Assembly (NCBI GenBank): GCA_026122225.1
Contig: JANEZZ010001949.1
Coordinates: 372,001 to 436,000 of the forward strand
DNA length: 64,000 nucleotides
Direction of reading: 5' to 3'
Origin: Heloderma charlesbogerti
Taxonomy: Eukaryota; Chordata; Lepidosauria; Squamata; Helodermatidae
This document shows, piece after piece, positions 23,013 through 33,769 of this stretch (positions are counted from its first letter, which is position 1; every line of letters begins with the position of its first letter). Position numbers and translations under genes: made by a program. The notes beneath the pieces were generated by a model. It made no database searches. It saw nothing but the letters and a program-made list of their open reading frames with translations, and had not been told where the DNA came from.

Positions 23013-23150
23013 TCAGTCTTCCCCAACCTGATGCCCTCTAGATGTTTCAGACTACAACTCCCAGCATTCCTAACCACTGGCCATCCTGGCTGGAGTTGAT
23101 GAGAGCTGAAGTCCAAAACTTCTGGAGGGCACCAGGAGGGGAAGGCTGGT
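23013..23150. mobile_element. Near-palindromic hAT-type MITE
   Basis: 'agtcttccccaacctgatgc' with 'cactggccatcctggctgga' and 'ggagggcaccaggaggggaa', the standard inverted halves, inserted in the L2 3' UTR. Confidence 0.75.
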
Positions 23151-23279
23151 GTATTTAATGCTTTTAACCTTTGTTTTGCGAACCACCCAGGAAGTGGTAA
23201 GTTTGTAAATAAATAAATGCATAGGATTTCAGCATTAAATGTCTCTTTTATAGATAGGGGCTCTATAAAAACAATTTGA

Positions 23280-24428
23280 ATAAGTATAGTTGTAACAGGA
23301 TATATCCCACATTGGTGAAGAAGGTGGAGGTGGTCTCGGACTTGGTGTTGAGGACCCCTAGGATGATGGTCCTGGGGGATTTCAACTTCTATGCCGAGGC
23401 CGCTGTATCCGGGGCGGCTCAGGACCTCATGGCCGCCATGACAACCATGGGGCTGTCCCAACATGTCATTGGCCCAACGCATATAAAAGGACACATGCTT
23501 GATCTGGTTTTCTCAACTGGGCAGGAGGATGGTGATCTGAAAGTGGAGGAATTAATATCTGTCCCTTTGTCATGGTCAGATAACTTCCTGCTTCGGTTTA
23601 GACTCCTGGCAGCTTTCCCCCTCTGCAAGGGTGGAGGACCTATTAAAATGGTCCGCCCCCGGAGATTAATGGATTCTGATGGATCCCAGAGGACTCTGGG
23701 GGATTTTCCTGCTGGTATGGCTGGTGCTTTTGTTGAAGCCCAGGTCGCTCTGTGGAATGCAGAGATGACTCGGGTGGTTGACATGATCACGGCCAAGCGC
23801 CCTCCCCCTCTGAGCAGAGCCCGGCCAGCTCCTTGGTATACACCTGAGCTGAGGGCAATGAAGCAAGAGGGGAGATGGCTAGAACGCAGGTGGAGGAAAA
23901 CTCGTGCTGAGTCTGACCGAACACAGGGAAGAGCCCACTATCAAGCCTACTCTGTGGCGGTGAGGGTGGCAAAGAGACAGTTCTTTTCCACCAGTATTGC
24001 ATCTTCTCAGTGTCATCCAGCGGAGATTTTCCAAGTGGTTCGCGGCCTGTTACATTCTGGGCCAGGGAGAGAGACGGTGGAACCCTCGGTGGCACGCTGT
24101 GACGAGTTTGCACGGCACTTTGAAGATAAAGTCACTCAGATTCGTCATGAATTAGACACCACAATTAATGCAGTTCCATTGGTAGAGGCGTTCAGAGCAC
24201 CGTCTGGTCCAGTTTTATTGGATGAGTTTCAGTTACTGAGGCCTGAGGATGCAGACAAGGTGCTTGGCCAAGTCCCATCGACCACTTGTGTGCTTGACCC
24301 TTGCCCTTCATGGCTTATTAAATCAAACAAGGAGGGGATGTCTGGCTGGGTCCAGGAGGTTGTAAATTCCTCCTTGAGAGAGGGAGTGGTGCCTACCGCT
24401 TTAAAAGAGGCGGTAATTAGACCACTCC
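23280..24428 (+). pseudogene. L2-like LINE ORF2, 5' part (endonuclease)
   Basis: One open frame from 23276 to the insertion point. It carries the APE-type endonuclease C-terminal half: MVLGDFNFYAEAAVSG, then GPTHIKGHMLDLVF, then SWSDNFLLRF, where the usual S-D-H catalytic triplet reads S-D-N. A linker rich in K/R follows, and the frame leads up to the reverse transcriptase. The 5' end of the LINE is missing, so the element is truncated. The frame is cut at 24428 by the Bov-B insertion and resumes at 27653. It is antisense to RPS6KC1. Confidence 0.88.
24415..24428. repeat. Target-site duplication of Bov-B, left
   Basis: 'aattagaccactcc', repeated exactly at 27639-27652 on the other side of the Bov-B. 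Confidence 0.92.
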
Positions 24429-27400
24429 CCTTCATGGATCACTGCCTTGTTGTGGCGATGGGGCTTGCGTAACTCAGTGAAGCCATAAGCTATGCCGTGC
24501 AGGGCCACCCAAGACGGACAGGTCATGGCAGAGAGTTCTGACAAAATGTGGTCCACTGGAGAAGGAAATGGCAACCCACTCCAGTATTCTTGCCAAGAAA
24601 ACCCCATGGAACATATCACAAGGCTAAAAGATATGACGCCGGAAGATGAGCCCCTCAGGTCGGAAGGTGTCCAATATGCTACTGGGGAAGAGCAGAGGGT
24701 ATTTCCAAGTAGCGCCAGAAAGAGTGAAGCGGCTGGGCCAAACCCGAAAGGACACTCAGCTATGGATGTGTCTGGTGGTGAAAAGAAAATCCGATGCTGT
24801 AAAGAACAATATTGTTTAGGAACCTGGAATGTCAGATCAATGAATCAAGGTAAGCTGGAGGTGGTCAAACATGAGATGGCAAGACTGAACATCGACATCT
24901 TGGGAATCAGCGAACTAAAATGGACAGGCATGGGCGAATTTAATTCAGGTAACCATCATATCTACTACTGTGGCCAAGAATCCCTTAGAAGAAATGGAGT
25001 AGCACTCATAGTCAACAAAAGGGTGGGAAAAGCAGTATTGGGGTACAATCTTAAAAATGATAGAATGATCTCAGTATGAATCCAAGGCAAACCATTCAAC
25101 ATCACAGTAATTCAAGTCTATGCCCCAACCACTGAGGCCGAAGAAGCTGAGGTTGATCGGTTCTATGAAGACCTACAACACCTTCTAGAACTAACACCAA
25201 AAAAAGATGACCTCTTCATCATAGGGGATTGGAATGCTAAAGTAGGAAGTCAAGAAATCACTGGGATAACAGACAGGCATGGCCTTGGTGTACAAAATGA
25301 AGCAGGACAAAGGCTAATAGAGTTTTGCCAAGAGAACATGCTGATCATAGCAAGCACTCTTTTCCAACAGCACAAGAGGCGACTCTACACATGGACATCA
25401 CCAGATGGTCAATATCGAAATCAGATTGATTATGTCCTTTGCAGCCAAAGATGGAGAAGCTCCATACAGTCAGTCAAAACAAGACCTGGAGCTGACTGTG
25501 GCTCAGATCATGAGCTGCTTCTTGCAAAATTTCGGCTTAAATTGAAGAACGTCGGGGAAACCACTAAACTGTTCAGGTATGACCTAAATCATATCCCTGA
25601 TGAATATACAGTGGAGGTGAGGAATAGATTTCAGGGATTAGACCTGATAGACAGAGTGCCTGAGGAACTATGGAGGGAGGTCCATAACATTGTTCAGGAG
25701 GCAGCAACGAAATCCATCCCAAAGAAAAAGAAATGCAAGAAAGCAAAGTGGCTGTCTGATGAGGCTTTACAAGTAGCTCACGAAAGAAGGGAAGCGAAAA
25801 GCAAGGGAGAAAGGGGAAGATATACCCAACTGAATGCAGAGTTCCAGAGAATAGCAAGGAGAGACAAGAAGGCCTTCTTAAATGAACAATGCAAAGAAAT
25901 TGAGGAAAACAACAGAATGGGAAAGACTAGAGATCTCTTCAAGAAAATTGGAGATCTCAAGGGAACGTTTTGTGCAAAGACGGGCATGATAAAGGACAAA
26001 GAAGGCAGGGACCTAACAGAAGCAGATGAGATTAAGAAGAGGTGGCAAGAATACACAGAAGAACTATACAGGAAAGATCTGAATGTCCCTGATAGCCATG
26101 ATAGTGCGGTCACTGAACTTGAGCCGGACATCCTCGAGAGTGAAGTCAAGTGGGCCTTAGGAAGCATTAGTAACAACAAAGCTAGCGGAGATGACAGTAT
26201 TCCAGCCGAGCTATTTAAAATCCTAAAAGATGATGCTGTTAAAGTGCTGCATTCAATATGCCAACAAATCTGGAACACTCAACAGTGGCCACAAGACTGG
26301 AAAAGGTCAGTTTACATTCCAATTCCAAAGAAGGGCAACGCCAAAGAGTGTTCAAACTACCGCACAATTGCGCTCATTTCACATGCCAGCAAGGTGATGC
26401 TCAAAATCCTACAAGCTAGGCTTCAGCAGTATGCAAACCGAGAACTACCGGAAGTACAAGCTGGGTTTTGAAGAGGCAGAGGAACTAGAGATCAAATCGC
26501 CAACATTCGCTGCATCATGGAGAAAGCAAGAGAATTCCAGAAAAACGTCTATTTCTGCTTCATTGACTACGCTAAAGCCTTTGATTGTGTGGATCACAAC
26601 AAACTGTGGCAAATTCTTAAAGTGATGGGAGTACCAGACCACCTTACCTGTCTCCTGAGAAACCAGTACGAGGGTCAAGAAGCAACAGTAAGAACCACAC
26701 ATGGAACAACCGAGTGGTTCAAAATTGGGAAAGGAGTACGACAAGGCTGCATATTGTCACCCTGCTTATTTAACTTATATGCAGAGTACATCATGAGAAA
26801 TGCCGGGTTGGATGAATCAGAGGTCGGAATTAAGATTGCTGGGAGAATTATCAACAACCTCCGATATGCAGATGATACCACCCTAATGGCAGAAAGCGAA
26901 GAGGATCTCAAGAGCCTCTTGTTGAGGGTGAAAGAGGAGAGTGCAAAAGCTGGTTTGAAACTCAACATTAAAAAAACGAAGATCATGGCATCTGGCCCCA
27001 TCACTTCCTGGCATATAGAAGGGGAAGAAATGGAAGCAGTGACAGATTTTACTTTCTTGGGCTCCAAGATCACCGCAGACGGTGACTGTAGCCATGAAAT
27101 TAAAAGACGCTTGCTCCTTGGGAGGAAAGCTATGGCCAGCCTAGACAGCATAGTAAGAAGCAGAGACATCACCTTGCCGACAAAGGTCCGTCTAATCAAA
27201 GCTATGGTTTTCCCAGTAGTAATGTATGGCTGTGAGAGCTGGACTATAAGGAAGGCTGAGCGCCGAAGAATTGATGCTTTCGAACTGTGGTGCTGGAGAA
27301 GACTCTTATGAGTCCCCTGGACTGCAAGGAGGTCAAATCAGTCCATCCTAAAGGAAATCAACCCTGAGTGCTCATTGGAAGGACAGATAATGAAGCTGAA

Positions 27401-27638
27401 GCTCCAATATTTTGGCCACCTAATGAGAAGAGAAAACTCCCTGGAAAAGACCCTGATGCTGGGAAGGACTGAGGGCAAAAGGAGAAGGGGACGGCAGAGG
27501 ATGAGATGGCTAGATAGCATCACGGATGCAATGAATATGAACTTGAGCACGCTCCGGAGAGAGCGCAGGACAGGAAGGCCTGGCGTGCTATGGTCCATGG
27601 GGTCACGAAGAGTCAGACACAACTGAACGACTGAACAC
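24429..27638 (+). mobile_element. Bov-B (RTE) LINE inserted in L2 LINE
   Basis: A 3,210-bp insertion between two 14-bp direct repeats. Its 5' start (CCTTCATGGATCACTGCC) coincides with that of the second copy at 63850, so it is probably full length for this subfamily. It includes the 'ggagaaggaaatggcaaccc' stretch well known from ruminant Bov-B, and ends 'gagtcagacacaactgaacg'. It encodes an APE endonuclease followed by a reverse transcriptase, with stops at 25077, 26469 and 27309 and a frame disturbance near 27565. Confidence 0.93.
24492..27638 (+). pseudogene. Bov-B endonuclease/reverse transcriptase, broken
   Basis: Bov-B moves by nicking DNA and reverse transcribing its RNA at the nick. 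Visible in order: GTWNVRSMNQGKLEVVKHEM (start of the endonuclease), an in-frame TGA at 25077 where the other copy has Arg, IGDWNAKVG, IDYVLCSQRW, GSDHELLLAKF, then NYRTIALISHASKVMLKIL. Next comes a TGA at 26469 after QAGF, then the RT core FIDYAKAFDCVDHNKLW, GVRQGCILSPCLFNLYAEY and LRYADDTTLMAES with the YADD catalytic motif, then a TGA at 27309 before VPW. Two of the three stops fit CpG decay of CGA (Arg); the third replaces a codon that is Gln in the other copy. Between stops all frames are shared, so the copy is fairly young but dead. Confidence 0.9.
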
Positions 27639-27652
27639 AATTAGACCACTCC
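27639..27652. repeat. Target-site duplication of Bov-B, right
   Basis: Exact copy of 24415-24428. Confidence 0.92.
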
Positions 27653-29220
27653 TGAAAAAGCCTAACCTGGACCCAGAGGATGCTAATAATTATAGGCCAG
27701 TGGCCAACATCCCCTTCTTGGGCAAGGTGCTTGAGCGGGTGGTTGTAGGACAGCTCCAGGCACTCTTGAATGAAATGGATTATCTAGATCCATTTCAATC
27801 GGGCTTCAGGCCTGGTTTTGGAACGGAAACTGCCTTGGTCGCCCTGTGGGATGACCTCTGCCAGGAGAGGGACAGGGGGAGTGCGACCCTGTTGATTGTT
27901 CTGGACCTCTCAGCAGCTTTCGATACCATCGACCATGGTATCCTTCTGGATAGGTTGTCTGGGTTGGGAGTTGGAGGCACTGCACTACAGTGGTTCCGCT
28001 CCTACTTGGATGGCCGATTCCAGAAGGTGGTGCTGCAGGATTATTGCTCTGTGCCATGGCAATTGTGCCATGGGGTTCCACAGGGCTCTATTTTATCCCC
28101 TATGCTGTTAACATCTACATGAAACCTCTGGGGGAGGTTATCCGGAGGCGTGGGCTGAGGTGCCATCAATATGCGGATGACACCCAGCTTTACCTCTCTT
28201 TCTCATCAAAACCAGGTGAGGCAGTGGCTGTTCTGAATCAGTGCCTGGGCACGGTAATGGACTGGATGAGGGCCAATAAACTGAAACTCAATCCAGACAA
28301 GACGGAGGTACTGTTAGTGGGTGGTTCGTCTGCCCAGCTAGGTGATATTCAACCTGTTCTGGAGGGGGTTGCACTCCCCCTAAAGGATCACATTCATAGT
28401 TTGGGGGTGCTCTTGGATCCAGAACTGTCACTTGAGGCACAGGTGAACTCAGTGGCACGGAGCACTTTTTATCAGCTTAGGCTGGTATACCAACTACGCC
28501 CTTATCTGGACAGAGATAGCCTAGCTACAGTTATCCATGCTCTGATAACTTCTCGTCTGGATTACTGCAATGCATTATACGTGGGGCTGCCTTTGAAAAC
28601 GGTCCGGAAACTTCAGCTGGTCCAAAATAGGGCAGCAAGATTGTTAACAGGGACTGGCCTGCGAGCTCATATTACGCCAGTACTTTTTCAGCTGCACTGG
28701 CTGCCAGTCCATTTCCAGGCCCGATTCAAAGTGCTGGTATTAACATTTAAAGCCCTTAACAGCTTGGGGCCAGGTTATCTGAAGGATCGCCTCCTCCCAT
28801 ATGTGCCTGCCTGGACCTTAAGATCATCGTCAGCGGCCCTTCTCCATGAGCCCCTGCCAAAGGAAGTGAGGCGGGTGGCTACTAGGAGGAGGGCTTTTTC
28901 TGCTGTGGCACCCCAGCTCTGGAATGAGCTCCCTAGTGAGGTTCGCCTGGAACCTACATTGTATTCCTTTTGGCACCAGGTGAAGACCTTTTTATTTTCC
29001 CAGGCATTTTATCATTTTAGCTTTCTAAACTTTTAGCTTTGCTGTTTTAAAAATCTGTATTCTAAACTCCTGCACTGCTGCTAGGTTTTATAGTGGTTGT
29101 ATTGTTATATTGTGGTTTTAATGTTCTATATATTTTAAATTGTTTTATTGTGTGTTGTTTGGTTTTAATTTTTGTGAACCGCCCAGAGAGCTTCAGCTAT
29201 TGGGGCGGTATAGAAATGAA
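27639..29220 (+). pseudogene. L2-like LINE ORF2, 3' part (reverse transcriptase)
   Basis: Resumes the frame interrupted at 24428. Visible RT motifs: NYRPVANIPFLGKVLERVV, PFQSGFRPGFGTETALVAL, VLDLSAAFDTIDHGILLDRL and VPQGSILSPM. A 1-base loss near 28105 then shifts to the next frame, which carries HQYADDTQLYLSFSS (YADD) and NKLKLNPDKTEVLLVG. The C-terminal domain follows (LDYCNALYVGLP, LVQNRAARLLTG, HITPVLFQLHWLPV) and ORF2 ends near 29036. The 3' UTR ends 'gcccagagagcttcagctat' then 'ggcggtatagaaat'. Apart from the insertion and one frameshift it is unusually open, so it was a recent L2-like insertion. Confidence 0.9.

Positions 29221-29264
<44 letters not shown>
29221..29264. repeat. (ATAG)11 microsatellite on L2 tail
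   Basis: Eleven perfect ATAG units immediately follow the L2-like 3' end 'tagaaatgaa'. The microsatellite appears to have grown from the LINE tail. Confidence 0.95.
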
Positions 29265-29265
<1 letters not shown>

Positions 29266-29489
29266 ACGAACAGCAGGATTTGGGATTCGTTGCATGTAAT
29301 ACCAGCTCCAGTCCTGGGAAAGTTTACATGCTTGCATGGACCAGAAAATTGTAGTTGAAATGCTAATGCTGCCATCTAGAGGAGATGAGGATTAAAAGAT
29401 ACATTTTGAATGTCATGAGTATCCCATCATTCTACTCAGCAACATGGGCTAGAAAAAGATTACAACAAGGTAACAGGGCAGAAGCAAAC

Positions 29490-29583
29490 CTTCAGAACTG
29501 CAGGTAGAAATGCTGTCTGTCAGGGAATCCAACAGAGGTTCCACAGGGCCAATCAATTCAGACCCATCATGCACTTCTCCATC
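29490..29583 (-). CDS. RPS6KC1: RPS6KC1 exon: linker after PX domain
   Basis: A 94-bp exon with acceptor ...ctcacaag|GATGG (starts 29583) and donor TCTGAAG|gtttgc (ends 29490), phase 0 in and phase 1 out. It encodes DGEVHDGSELIGP followed by a Ser/Asp-rich stretch ending STCSSE plus one base. It continues the PX exon upstream (FFK, phase 0) and joins the MIT exon, where the split codon becomes Gly before FSSDSDL. The acidic/serine-rich linker between PX and MIT is poorly conserved, so identification leans on SELIGP and the phases. About 225 bp beyond the end of the L2 tail microsatellite. Confidence 0.9.
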
Positions 29584-29769
29584 CTTGTGAGAGAGACAGA
29601 AAGATGGAGAGAGAGAGACATAAATTAGCACATTTTTGGCAGTTACTGACTGTGAATTAGTGCAACTTTCACTTTCATGGAGAAAACAGAACAGTGCCAA
29701 GCTACAGAGGCTCCGACTACGTGATCTAAGGTTTAGATTCTCCCCATTCAAAGCTAAATGTGGAAACTC

Positions 29770-30845
29770 AAATGTGATACTCCTTATACGCTAGATGCAC
29801 TGGTGAAGACTTATTTTGTCCAGCAGAATTTCAGAAGAGTCTAGTCAATGGAAAACAGATACCAGACTTGTCCATCAGTCTGAGCAGCTGGTTAAAACAA
29901 GAAAACACATTCAACGGGGAGTATGCTGCACTCCCATTTGGGCCATGTCCTAGACTGCAGTCCATATATTCCAGAATGGTAACATTTACTTTAAAATAGT
30001 CTTACTTGCCTGTAGCCTTATTTCTAGGGTCTCCAACATGGTGGTGCAAGCAGGTGTAAAAGTGGAAACAGACATCCCTCTTGGCACCAGCCAAATTCCA
30101 TGTTCCTCCTGATTTTTATTTTATTTCTTAAGGTTTTTTTAATTAAAAAAATTACTGGGAGGTTGGCTTGCTGCAAAGTGAAGTGCTGTCTTCCAGTGAC
30201 ATCCTTATTTAGTTTCAAAAGAGTTGATTTGTGTTTTGGAACTCAGACCTCACCTCTGCCTTGTTATTCGGTTCTTGGGCAAGTTACTTTTCTTTTAGTC
30301 TCACCAGTTTGCCTTCTGGGAAATAAGTGCTCTGTGACTGGCCATGGCCACCATGGCAGCTATTTAGTGAATGGGCAAGGTGCCCCCATGGCAGCCATTT
30401 TGTTACAGTGCCCATGACACTCTCTCAAAATTCCAAGTGTGACTCAAAAAGGTTGGGGATCCCTGTCTTATTCCATACAACAGAGCTGTTCTTACACCTG
30501 GGAGGATCCTGGCCCCACACATACACATGGCCTTTGCCGCAAGTTAAGTTGGCATACACCAACTGATACATCTGCATAAATATACCAAGAGGCATACAAC
30601 ACGCCATTATCTCCTGCTCCAGATAACAATGGAAGGAAGAACTGACTTGTTCAAAGTGGTCTTTCACTAACGTCCAATTCAATTTCAGGAGCAGTTGTTC
30701 CCTTTCTCTTTAGCAGAAATAGATAAAGGGTATGCTGAATGTGCCAAGATGCCCAGACTCATATATACAGGTGTTTAATGATGTATGTATGTCATTCACG
30801 TTTACACAGCTAGCCCTCGAGACCCAGCCACCACATGCTTGGTTA
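29770..30845. other. Intronic DNA, nothing recognised
   Basis: No exon, SINE core or MITE ends supported in this kilobase. Confidence 0.4.
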
Positions 30846-30852
30846 TGCTTTA

Positions 30853-30990
30853 GCACAGGCTTCCCCGACTTGGTACCCTCCAGTTGTTTTGGACTCCAAC
30901 TCCCATCAGCCCCAGGATGGCCAATGGTCAGGAATGCTGGGAGTTGTAGTACAAAACATCTTGAGGGCATCAGGTTGGGGCAGGCTGCCC
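30853..30990. mobile_element. Near-palindromic hAT-type MITE
   Basis: 'gcacaggcttccccgacttg' and 'catcaggttggggcaggctg' are inverted ends. The middle has 'ggccaatggtcaggaatgct'. Confidence 0.8.
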
Positions 30991-31331
30991 TGGGGGTATG
31001 AAAGAACCTCTAGCCTTTCAGGAGCTAAGACCCAGCTTAAATGCAGCTTTGCGCAGTGCAGCCTTGAGTCATCGTCTTACAGCTGCATGTGGAGAACAAC
31101 ACTACACATCGTCAGATCGTGATCACTGTGTGCTGATTAATTTGGGCAAGCGTGGATGTTACAGGGCAGTCTGTGCAGGCCTTGGATCAAAAAGGGGTAA
31201 ACAAGCATGCTCAAGGTGGTCTATGCTAATTCAGCTCCATAGGTTGAGAGGTCTTTGATGGTCACCTCCTCGAAGGGGGTCACACTCAGGGCAGAGAGTG
31301 CTTCTGAGGTAAGTGGAATGGATGAGCTATA

Positions 31332-32178
31332 GGCTCAATTCAGATACCATACCAATCAATGCTAACCAGAGTTTAGAACCCAAACTATGGTTTGAGCTTC
31401 CAAAAAGGCAGGCAAACCACGGCTCAAAGCTACATGTCTACTTTTGTTTTCCATGATTTAAACAGTTCAATTTCTACGGTTCCTTTTCTGCTGTGGCACC
31501 CCGGCTGTGGAATGAGTTGCCTAGTGAGGTTCGCCAGGCACCTACATTGTATTCCTTCTGGCGCCAGGTGAAGACCTTTTTATTTTCCCAGGCATTTTAG
31601 CATTTTAGGTTTTTAGTCTTTTAGCTTTCCTGTTTTAAATCTGTATTTTAAATCTCTGCATTGCTGCTAGATTTTGTTCTGGTTTTATTCTGGTTGTATT
31701 GTTATATTGTGGTTTTAATGCTTTTACATTTTCTATTATTTTACTGTGTGCTTTTTAGTTTTAATTTTTGTGAACTGCCCAGAGAGCTTCAGCTATTGGG
31801 CGGTATAGAAATAAATAAATAAATAAATAAATAAATATTGTGCGTGGGCCTCTGGAAGTTAAGCGAAGGCCCTACCCATGGTTTGTTAAGTCAGACATTA
31901 AGCTGAGCCACAGTTAGCTCAACCCATGGTTGTAAACCTACTGCACACCATGGTTTCCAATTGCGGTCTGCCAGTCAGTCACAAGCCATGGTTTGTCAAC
32001 TCAGCTGAACTTAAGCAAGTCTGGATCTGGACAGTGCATGGATGGAAAACTGCCCAGGTACCCCAAGCGTACCACCCTGAACTCCATGGAAGAACAGCTG
32101 GATATCCATAAGCAAGCGAGCGAGCAAAAGAAAGCAAGCTTCCTTAACCATACTTTGGTATGTTGTCTGAATTGAGCC
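31332..32178. mobile_element. Inverted-repeat MITE carrying an L2 insertion
   Basis: Left end GGCTCAATTCAGATACC and right end TGTCTGAATTGAGCC are inverted repeats of at least 13 bp. ATA lies on both outer sides. The body has several 'ccatggtttg' blocks. An L2-like 3' end (31480-31843) has jumped into it; without that the element is about 480 bp. Confidence 0.7.
31480..31843 (+). mobile_element. L2-like LINE 3' end
   Basis: 'cttttctgctgtggcacccc', 'aatgagttgcctagtgaggt' and 'gcgccaggtgaagacctttt' match the last codons and UTR of the LINE at 28900-29220. Ends in (AAAT)n. Strongly 5' truncated. Confidence 0.85.
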
Positions 32179-32179
32179 A

Positions 32180-32550
32180 TAGCCGAAGCCCTTGAGATCC
32201 AGCTGGAAATGCACTCTAAGATGGAATCTCTGAGATTTGTGGTGGTGTGTCTAGTGGCTAGACTAGCAGACACCCCCGGCCCATGCATACCAACAAGATG
32301 TTCATGGCAAGAAACACTGGGGTAACACCAGAGTACACACAGCAATAGTATTTTGCCATGTGTGCAGCTGCCTGAAGGCTTTCAACAGACTGATACTTCT
32401 ATGGACACCTAGCCAAATATTTATGATCTGCGTGGCACATCATCATCCTGGTCGAGTGTTCTCCTGTTCTAAATCTTTGCATTGACTCATGTCCCATGGC
32501 AAAGGGTCCGCAGCATTAAGAGCAATTGTTGACTCAATTATATTGCACGA
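32180..32550. other. Intronic DNA, nothing recognised
   Basis: No repeat or exon supported. Confidence 0.4.
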
Positions 32551-32555
32551 TACCA

Positions 32556-32620
32556 GCCTTCCTTAACCTGGCTCCCTTCAGATAGGTTGGACTACAACCC
32601 CATCATCCCCAGACACGTGG
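32556..32620. mobile_element. hAT-type MITE, left half only
   Basis: 'agccttccttaacctggctc' and 'ggttggactacaaccccatc' match the standard left half, truncated after 'ccccagaca'. Confidence 0.55.
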
Positions 32621-32774
32621 CCCATGGACTGCACTAACCAAAGATACATTTCCTGAGTGAGTGGCGGCCTGTGAGGAATGGAAGCGCCCAATTAGAGGTG
32701 GAGCCTCAGTGTGCATAGTCCACTGCAGGCCTCCTCACGCCGCCTCAGAACAACCCTGGGAGGCTAACCGTCAG

Positions 32775-32835
32775 CCATCTCATTTTGCAGACAGGGAACT
32801 GAGGCGAAGGGTAAGTGGCCTTGGGCAAGACCTAA
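32775..32835 (-). mobile_element. Possible MIR/CORE-SINE fragment
   Basis: 'cattttgcagacagggaact' and 'taagtggccttgggcaaga' resemble the complement of the MIR core. Short and decayed. Confidence 0.4.
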
Positions 32836-32982
32836 TAATTCAACATTTAACAGGGAGCTGACATAAGGTTTTTTTCCTGGGTTTGTGTCTAGCACTATTC
32901 GTACCGACTCTCAAAGAGAGAATCAAGAAATGAGGGCTCAATGCTGCCAAGTGGGATCATTCTGAGGCTCAGAAGTATTAAC

Positions 32983-33098
32983 CTTAAAGAAATCTTCAAG
33001 CTGTTTGCTGTTGTAGAGTGCTGGGATGTTGGCAGAAAACTGAAGCAAGTCTTCTGCACACTGTCTCCTCTCTTCAATCACGCCTTCTTCAAATCGCC
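32983..33098 (-). CDS. RPS6KC1: RPS6KC1 exon: C-terminal part of PX domain
   Basis: A 116-bp exon, acceptor ...catgtttcag|GGCGAT (starts 33098) and donor TTTAAG|gttaat (ends 32983), phase 1 in and phase 0 out. With the last base of the previous exon it encodes Gly, then RFEEGVIEERRQCAEDLLQF and SANIPALYNSKQLEDFFK. This is the last helical part of the PX fold, with the conserved VIEERR motif whose arginines help bind the phosphoinositide headgroup in the family. The PX domain targets the protein to endosomes. The match to vertebrate RPS6KC1 as I recall it is almost residue for residue. Confidence 0.96.
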
Positions 33099-33469
33099 CT
33101 GAAACATGAAAAGGTCGACATCCTGAGACATAATTAAACCTTTTTCCCCCTTGCAAAACCCTCCTACGAGAAGGAAGCCCTGCATCTAAGAAGTTGCACA
33201 GTCGCTGCAGGAGACAGCTACAAGATTCACCACTTCTCACTCTCAACTGTCCCCAGATCCTTGAATTCTGAAACCAACTCAAATAATGCAATCTGGCAGC
33301 CACCATCCTTCGTAAGGACATGACAAGCAGTGCTCTTGATGAGCCAAGAGACACCGACACGTGTCCATCAACATCCAGACGTTAAGCGATGTTGGCCTCG
33401 TGGAATCCTGGGTGTCCTCGCTGTACCCAGCAACAGACCTAGCCCTGTACAGACCTGAACACTGGTGAC

Positions 33470-33765
33470 ACAGAGAACACTGAAAGTGGAGGGTTGGATC
33501 CTGAGCTTCTGTGAGCAAAATGCCACTCATAGGACAGTCCCACTGGTGGAAGAAGGGGAAGGCAATTTTTGCCAATTGTCTCCACTACCACAATCTTGCC
33601 CCACCACTGCCCCTGGAAAATCTGCTCCAGAGGCTTGAGAGACCCTCGGGTACAGTAGTGATGGGGTGGCTGCATGGCAAAGGTCACCTTCCTGTGCTCT
33701 CATGAGTGGGAGCCTCCGCTGGGTCGAAGACACTTCCATAAATGGAAGGCGCACTTCCATTCAGA
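33470..33765. mobile_element. Decayed MITE related to 48252-48470
   Basis: 'gttggatcctgagcttctgt', 'agtcccactggtggaagaag' and 'aaaatctgctccagaggctt' parallel 'ctggatccaatgtcattg', 'gttccactggcggaacaac' and 'aaatctgcttcagaggttt' at the other locus. Ends unclear. Confidence 0.5.
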
Positions 33766-33769
33766 GTAG

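Larger units (their letters stand above)
22375..23219 (+). mobile_element. L2-like LINE 3' end, split by two MITEs
   Basis: The L2 pieces are 22375-22640 ('gagggccttttcagtggtgg', 'catctggtgcctacactgtg'), about 22991-23012 ('tgttgttatatgtatg') and 23151-23219 ('gaaccacccaggaagtggta', ending (AAAT)n). Between them sit an 'aaccatgggtt' MITE and a hAT-type MITE. Confidence 0.65.
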
